DNA of 64,000 nucleotides from Notospermus geniculatus (Eukaryota; Nemertea; Pilidiophora; Heteronemertea; Lineidae), in assembly GCA_002633025.1 (NCBI GenBank), contig NMRB01000523.1, forward strand, positions 259,175 through 323,174, written 5' to 3'. Positions 52,301 through 61,300 of the stretch are shown one piece after another. Position numbers and translations under genes: made by a program. A model generated the notes under the pieces. It made no database searches. It saw only the letters and a list, made by a program, of their open reading frames with translations, and had not been told where the DNA came from. Positions within the stretch are counted from its first letter, which is position 1. Every line of letters starts with the position of its first letter.

Positions 52301-55300
52301 AAAGATGCTCCTTACAGCCTCCTGTTGCTTACCATTCATGGGGAAACACTTACAAAGGACTAAGTAGCAGCCACTTAGTCTAATTGCCAATAGCCTTCCG
52401 GATAGAAGTGTAGCCTAGGACACGACTATAATTGATTGAATCATGGCCACATGAGTGTTGAATGAGTGTGGAGGACACTCTATGAATGAGATGGTCAAGT
52501 CAGCATGGAAGCTGTTCCAAGCATTACATGGTCATGGAATTTGACAACTGCATTTCCTAGGAGTTATACCGGAATAGCTGCTCAGTATCATTTAACTCTC
52601 TATTGCCAGTGGCTGTGACAGAATTGCTAGTATCAAAAAGGTGATGTAGTCAAGTGTCACCTCCTCCATCTGGGACTGACTGCTCATCAACAACATAATC
52701 TTCAAAGATGAGAGCTGCTGTGACAAACTTGAAATCTCAAAGAACAACCAACCCTTCTTATTTAAATCTTTCTCGACACATATGGGGGTGTTAAAGGCAT
52801 CCCTGGGAAGCCTTGCCAATTACCAGCTGGGACTTCAGATATCAGTATCAATTTATCAACAGGAGGTTCCGTTTAAGACTAATTGATTTCATTATCATTT
52901 GAATTCATGGAGTTTCACGCAGTGTGATTCGGCAGTGTGATTCGATGATTGTTAATTAAGTAGAGAGTGGCACAGAGAAACTTAATAGTGAATCAGGAGG
53001 CTGGTGCCTCAGCAGATTCAATCAAGGACAGGGCCGAATATAGTGAGACATCCAACTGCTAAGTGAACAATGACAAACCCAGCAACAGTTGTCCATGAAG
53101 ATCCAACATGGTGATCAGCTGCAGTTCATTGGCCAGTTTGTTTTGGCAAGACTGCACAATCATCAGCAGTTTCAGTTCGAAACTTTGGGCTAGACACCTC
53201 TCTGGGTGCTTGATCCCCACTGCTTAAGGACTTCCACCTCTTGAAGTATGTTGTTGGCATTTTAGTTCAGTTGAAACAGGTTGTAATCATTTAGGAACCC
53301 CTGTTGTTGTTATTTCCACTCCACTGTCAATGCTAACAACACCTCCAAGTTTGTCCACAAAAGAGCATGGGTTTTTCATTCATTGCCCGTTAAAAAAACA
53401 AGACTAAAGAGATGAAAAGCTTACTCTAGTTTCCCACATCTTGTAAGTGAACCATAAATGCGACAAGAATAAACCGTTCCCCCACTGACATCAAAAATAA
53501 CTGGTATTTATGATTAATAGCTGTGATATGAGTATCACTCTCATAAGCATGAGCCGCAGGTTGTTCGGCCTTAATAAGGTGATTGCCAAATGTTAACTGC
53601 ATCTGAATATATAAGACTTTGATAAACCAAGCGAACAGCAAATATATCTGAAGCGTATCCGATTCTTCTTCTACACAATTGACATGAAAGCAGAGTCAAA
53701 TGAATTGGTATAATACATTACAAGGAAATTTCATTATGAAAGGAGTTTGCTTGAAGCCAGGAGAGAATTTGTGCGGGAGATGGAGGGGGAGTGGAGTGGA
53801 AATTTACACAAAGAGAGAGAGGGAGACATACATTTACATAAAGAGACATGTTCAGTTTTGTAAATATGACTGTGACATCAGACCAAGCCAACGCTTTTCT
53901 TAGTTTGATTTTGAATGGGAGGGCAGTTGGGTTGAACTGGCCATTTTTCATACACTGGAAAGCTGCCTTTAAGTGTACCAGCAAGTAACTATGGCAATGT
54001 CTCTTTTTCCCTTGTACCAGCCTACAGCCTCAGGGTGGTGTGTCTCGAAAAGCACCCCATCCTTCTAAATTTACCTGGCAATCCCTCCAGATGACGTGTA
54101 GGAGGAACTCGCCATAAGACTATTATAAGAAAGTTATAATAAAGGCTTTGTAAATGTCAACGGTAGCAGAGGATGATTCATCAAACTGCTCATACAACAC
54201 AAGGTAAATGTATTGATCCATTTGGCAAAAGTGTTGGATTTTTTTAGACAAACATCTTGTTTCCAGATTTATTCTTAAATCGAATGAGTACCGGTATTCA
54301 AGTGGGAATGAAATATGATCATGAGATTTCACACTGTTTGTCCTTTTCACACCAAAGATCATTGACAGTGAGAGGTTGGTGTAGGTGACTTTTGATGCAG
54401 AGACGATCAATGGAAGAGACGCCGAATCACAGTTCCCCCTTTCACATCTCCATGGAAACTGCTTCAAATAGGTTTGTAAAAATTGATAATAAGGATTTTT
54501 CATTTCTTTTTTAGGATGGTTGCTCACTGGTTGCTGAGAAATTAAAGAGAGCTTTCCTAGAATGCCATGGGGGTGGTGGCAAATTGGAGAAAATTTGTCG
54601 AAGTGGGTTTCTGTTTCCTTTTCACTGGGCATTAACACGTCTTGCATGGTTTGCAAAAGTAGAGCAGGTGATGCCACCTAGTATTTGCGGGATAAAATAA
54701 TTGATTGAGTTCAATGCAATGATCAATTCACAGTTGTGAACAGTTTTCCAAACTGTCACAAGATGTCACCACTTTGCCTTGGCAGTTTATGAAATGTGAA
54801 TCACTCCACATGGCTACAGAAGCAAATGCGATCTCTATCTAAGAAATGGTCTCTGAAAAATTCTGATCAGTCCATTACTGAAGTTTTATTTATTCATCAG
54901 ACTTAGTGGTGAAAGAAAAAACACTTTAAGTGGTAAGAAGGAAAAATTGAATTGAAGTGACCTTGAGTGCCCTCAACCTTTGACAAGTTCAGGAAACCAT
55001 GGAAACAGCCTCATAAATTTGACAGGCAAACTCAAACCTTTTTACGTGGAAACAGAATACCAATGAAATTGCTCTATGCGGCAATCAAACGCTGATGGAT
55101 TTTTAACCTGATATGCAGATATCCGTTGGAAGAGAGCAATTCCTTGCAGTAAATCAGCGATCGTTTTTAGATTCATGCAATTCTTTGAAGCGTGACTGAA
55201 CAGTCAGCATCATGGCAGATGATTTGGAACACATCTATTCAAAATCAATGTGCACTTCATTCAAATGCTCTTTGCAAATTACCCTGCACACTGGTGAAAG

Positions 55301-58300
55301 AGAGGAAAGAGGAGATTGAATTTCAGGGAGGCAGAATTCATTCTCCCTTGCAGGTGGACATAATCTTAAAAACCAGAATGTTTAGTCATGCTTTCTCACT
55401 ATGTGTAACATTTGCACCACAAGACAAGCAAGAAGTGGACATGGACAGAGGCTGAGCAAATCAGAAATGTACTTGAGTGAACTGCTGCCATTCCAAGTAA
55501 GAAGTCCAACCCATTTGCCTTGACACTACCATTCTGACAGCCCCAAGGGATTTTAAACGTGGAATGCTGATCCTGAGAAATAACTGGTAGCGAGCTTAAA
55601 TATGACATGGTAATTCCAGCCTTTGACAAGACGCAGCCAGGGATGCTGAGCGGGCAAAGCGTTCTTCGTCTCTATGGTTACCGAGTGATGGAACATAACT
55701 GCCCTGATTTCGTTTCTCTGCCTGTGGAGGAGTTGAGTTACGATGTTTGAATAGGCAGTATACCTTGAAAAAAATTAACTTGATTTAGAGTAGCGGTAAG
55801 CAGATTTTTGTTTGAGGGTAAATTGAGATTCATTCTGCACATTCAATTACGTTTTTTATCATCTTTGCTGCACACTGAGCCAGTCATCTCAAGACTACGT
55901 GTGTTTACTGGAACAACTACACATGACCATGAAAGTTGCAATCTTTTACAGGCATCAGAATCATTGTTATGAAAAGATACACATTCAATAAATAAAAGAC
56001 CTTGTCTATGATAATGAACATGAAATAGAAACGGGTTTCTAAGGTGAAAGACATCACTTCCTACCAGATTCGAACCCACGGACCCTCATATTAGGCCCCT
56101 ATTACCGGTACATAGAAGTATACGGTATACGAAAACGCCGGTTAACAATGGCTTCACGGTTGTGAAGCCTTTGTGAAGCCTTTGTTAACCGGCATTTTCG
56201 TATACCGTATACTTCAATGTAATCGGGGCCTTAGGCATCAATCGGCAGCATGCCTTAACCACTAGGCCAAACCCCATCTCTGTGATAATGACACATACAT
56301 GAAACAATGGGTCATATGAATAACTTCAAGTAAAAGCATTTACTATAGTCTTTATTCATATGACCCATTAACTAGATATGAACTTGACGGTTTTCAAAGG
56401 GATGATGTCAGCTATGCATGATAAGACCACACCAGAGATTGCATCACAGCATTGAAAGAAAATATGCAGACTGATCTTTGTGATCATTTTTCTGGCAACC
56501 TCTTTGGAAATGGTCCTTTTTTGCAACCACTGTGCATATCTACTGTAGTATAGGAACCTCTATTTGACATACCTTGTATCAAGATTTCTGTCATCCACAT
56601 CCTCATCCATACACCTCAGGCACATCCTTGATAACAGGTGGTCAATTCAATTATTGGTTCGTGAGGGCGAAGAAACAGCATCTTCGCCAATCAACAAGGT
56701 CCCATGTTGATTACCTGGTGATCACAATCAAGGTTATCAAAGGAGATACAGCCTCAGCTGAATTAGGTACCACAGTTATTGTTTAAAGAACTAATAAGGA
56801 CAGTTCGATGGTGAGTTCCCTGTTGCAGGGTCAGAGCTATGGTTGTTGGTGAGTGTGTCGCCAACCACCGTACACACAAAAACGATACCGCCTAGTCTGT
56901 GGAGTGTGGTGGTTGACGAGATTGCTTGTGATATTGATATTGCCCTCACCTCTCCTGGTGTGCTCTGGCTTCAGCTTCAGCTGAAAAGCTACATTTTTTT
57001 TGTAACGGTCGCACTCAACTGTACGATGGCAATGCAAAATACAGGATGCCTTGTCGCTTTTTCAGGCAAGACCATGGTGAGTCATATTCCAAGCTGTCAG
57101 AGCATTTACCACCCTTTTTTATTCCGTCACTGCATTCACGATCAGTATTCACCCAGACGACTTTCCATTATCACTGACAACATGGGTTGATGGCTGAAGG
57201 GAAGCATTTATATCGCAAATGGATGTTTTCGCAACTGTGACAAATGGACAATGTTCTTATGTCACTTTCTCTTTTAACAGTTGAGAAGGATTTCTTCATG
57301 AGCAGATCAAGCTTCCAGCAATATTGGCCATGCCTATTTTCTTGGCTGTTTACCAGTTATATATCACAATAGGCATGCCTTTTTTCATGAAGCCCTTCTA
57401 GATATTGGTACATGTAGGTGGAAGTTGGCAACATCATTTTAATCCAGTAAGATAATGAGATGTGTCTGAGCACTCCCCTCTTTGAGAAAAATGGCAGCTT
57501 TTTGGAACTGACCCAGAAAATAGTACTTTTAGAGGGAAACTCATGCAGACAGCAGCAAGGCAGAAGCGCCACACAAGCACACTGCATTTCCATAATCTTG
57601 GAATTCCCACTGAGTGTGGAAAACCACATCCATGATGGGGAACCGGAGGAACTAACATCACGACGTGGTGCTGTGAGCGGCGCGACCAAAGTTTCTTTTT
57701 TCTAACGTTATTTCCATTTATTTCTGGTGTGAAAACAACCCACTTGTTTTGGTCGCCTGGCATTAAAATTTACCGGTACATCATCTTGTAGCAGATAAAA
57801 TTTCAGCATTTTCGGTGCTTTTTCCTCAAAAAGAAGACACAGGATGGCAATAATGACAATGTCTTTATTTCATTATTCATGTAGAAAAATGTGCAGCTGA
57901 TTTTTTCATGATGCAGCGTCAACACTTAAAACAACGTCAATGATGTCGCTTCAGTCGCACTGCCAACCTGTCAGGATAAACGGCACATGGGTTCCTCATT
58001 TAGTGTAGAATGATGAAGATGATGAGACCTAGACTGATACAGGATTCACTGTAACGATATGCAATGTTATGAAAAATCCTACCCAACTGAGATGACCAAG
58101 CCTCAATTTCCAGCCTTTTCCTGCCGATGGCAAAATAATATCCTTTCTGGTATAGCTCCAGCGCATTCTGATTTCATATTGTCCCAACCGGTTCCTATGA
58201 CAACCAACTCAAACTAGCATCATTTTGATCACAGGATGAGAAGACAAGAGTTTTACTAATAAGACTTCCGCATGGTCTTTCTTCAACAACAAGAGCAGGA

Positions 58301-61300
58301 AAGTTGTCCTTTTGTCTGCTCTTTGAGATGGTTTCTGTTGGCTTCCAAAGTGCAGAACAGAGGTTGTGGCAGCTGTTTCCTTTCGCTGTCCTTTTTTTAA
58401 AGGAACGTTCATGTCGGCATCTTTAAAAGACCAAAGGGAGTATAGGGCAGTGACATTCTTTCACTTCTTCATGAAAGTTAGGACTATGAGGTCAACACAA
58501 AAGTGCCATCCTTACTAGGAATTTAGTCAACACATGATTTTGGACACGCCTTCTGATATGAAGTGATCCAGTATGGGTTGCATTACTCTCTTTCTTAACT
58601 TAAAGGCGTGGCTAGCAACAACGGTACCCCAGATGTTCTTGACATCGCCTCAGATTTGTGTTCGGTCTCTTGTGGCACCACGGCTTATAACATTTCTGCA
58701 GCAAGCAGATTACATAGTGCATTGCACTGTGCAACTAATTGACCAATCGGAAGCTTTGTTGATGTGTCAGAAATCAAATTAGCTGCCAAATCAGAGCATG
58801 GGATGAAGGCTCATCAAGAATGACAATCACCGGCAGAAAAGTAGCGAACCCTTGTAATGTGATACCTGGAGTGTCAGTTGTGATTGAGATGGACACTGAT
58901 TGCAGTGTAAGGACACTCAGCAGATCATCATCAACACCAGTTGATCACACTTCAAACAGGATAATAGTGCCCAAGAGCCTGTTGAAGGATGAAGATCTGC
59001 CATGTTTCTCGCCAGACAAAATAAGCTGAATCTCGGCCAATGTTGTACATTTCATTTAAAAATCTGATATCAGACTGTATGAAATCCACCAAACTGCACT
59101 CACATGAGGCTCTGGATGAAATTGGTAAGATTGCCCTTGTTCAAAGCCACGGGTTTAGGCTCTTTAAGACTGTGAGGTATAAACTACTGCAGGTTATCCA
59201 TTCTTGTCCAAACATTCTGTGATGAAAAACATCACCAATCCCAGCGGCCTGGAGGTATATACCATGATGGTGCACGTTCACCTACATGTGATTTCGAATA
59301 AGAGACACGACTGCAGCAACAAAATGTATTGCTTCAATGTTGGCCCACAGCAATAGCAAAAGTGAGGAAATCAATAGATTGGTTATGTTTACTGACAGTA
59401 AAATGTCTAAATAATACTATATTATTTCCAGCCCTATAATGAATAACCTATGTTCCATATCAAATTCTGATTGATGTCATTACAAATTTGTACCATAATT
59501 ACTGATCAAACGATCAAGAGAGTGGCCAAGAATAGAGAACTTAGTGTCGGTTTTGCCTCGATTGGATTAGCGTTCGAGGCAATTTGCCATGACGATCATT
59601 GATTATGTTGCTTTAGACATATAACTCAGTAAAGAAGCTGCGGAGATCCAGCTGGTGATCCAGTTGGTCGCATGTGAAGTATATAGCAAACTCGATTCAT
59701 CTATCCAGGCTCAAGTTTTAGAACTGAACAGAGTAGCTATAATCTACATGTATTTTGTGATCGAGAGACAAAAATTCTCTGGACATACTTTTTGCATGGT
59801 CAATTGGTAGTGTGCTGTAACCACTAACCAGCAGGCTCAAATCACCTAAGATGCTTCTCAAGGAGGGAAATTGGACCATCTTACAAGTCACCCCTCTAAC
59901 AAGCCAGACAAGTGCTCTTCAAAGATTTGCAGCCCGTTCCCATATAGATTTTCCACGCTGATTCCCCAGGCGGGGACTGGATGTCACCGAATCAACTCGA
60001 TACTTGGTAATATGATGTGACATTGCCATAGTAATCATATGCATCTCCATGGTTCTAATCAATACTCCAGCATCTGGTTTCTATGGTAAAGGCTGATACC
60101 ATCACAGCAGTGTGGAACTTGTCCAAGGAGAGGTACCAATCATTTTGGCCATCGTGTTTTGACTTCATCAATATGGTGGGTTGTACCAACCACTCATGTT
60201 GACCTAACTTTGTTGTTTACTTTTATACCTGGCTCATGATGCATTCGGTAATGATACTTGGCCATTACCATGATGGGGCAGCAAATTTGACCAGTTAGAT
60301 AATTCATGCCAACATAACCACCTACACGGTCTTCAAACATGACTGAATCATTATTCATCATTGATTACCTCGAATCTGGGATGGTTAGGAGAGACTCGGC
60401 CAACACTGTTTCATATTTCATGAGCATTGGAAAATGCAAGATACGATTCTTTGAAATCAGTCACCAGGTTCCTTATCTATTACCTTTGATAGACAGAACA
60501 TTTTGATAGATTCTATGCAAAGTTGTACAGTTGAATGGCTTCTGGGATATGGTAGGTATGGTTACCAGTAAGTAGTTGTTAAAAGGCAAAAACATCAGGT
60601 CCTTTCTTTTTGATATTGCAACAAATTTGGAAACCCAGCCCACGCACCAGAGAGGGTTGATATTTTTGCACACCATCAATTCTCTGATACGAACAGATGA
60701 AAAGTGAGAGAATATGGTTGGCGATGTATCGGTTCCGTAGGATCGATACAGCTTCATCCCTGGATCAAGTCAAAATACAAGTATCCAAGCTCACTGAACT
60801 GTTTGGTTAATCTCCCCTGGGGAGAAGATGGAGATAGGCAGATTGTTAATGAAGGGAGACTACTAGCTCAGAAAAGACAGAGAATGGATTAATACTCATT
60901 CCTGATCAATTTTTCATCATCAGAGCAGGACAAGGACTCTATCTTCCTACTGTATCTTGTTCAGTTTGTGCCGTGCTTGGGAACGGCAAGAAATGAGAAA
61001 GACATGCACTGGATCAGGTAAAAGGTCAACGTTGACTGCACGAAGACATTGCAAATTGGTAATTTCCTCCCTAATTTCCAATTGAGTGAGGTTTTTCACC
61101 AACAGAAGCAGGTAAAAGAGATGCCATAAAAAGTGTAGACAGTCACAGTCACACTGACTGTTGATGAAGCATTGTGTACACTACAGCAACTGGTATGAGC
61201 CACACCCCCCCAACGANCATGCACCCCCCCCCCCCAACGATTAGGTGACACGACATGAAACAAGGATGACATAATTGCATGAGCTTGAACAAGGAAGTAA

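Noticed and set aside
54123-54677. Minus-strand 184-residue ORF in PDE8 intron 1
   Set aside because: Longest unexplained ORF in the intron, but no domain, no signal and no splice partners. It is consistent with chance and is left unannotated without transcript evidence.
56067-56269. Functional tRNA gene on the minus strand
   Set aside because: A and B boxes are present but separated by a MITE, and no intact cloverleaf can form. Better explained as a SINE.
57357-57763. Overlapping ORFs on both strands near 57.5 kb
   Set aside because: Open in several frames with Cys-rich but unpatterned translations. No acceptor/donor pairing and no recognisable domain.
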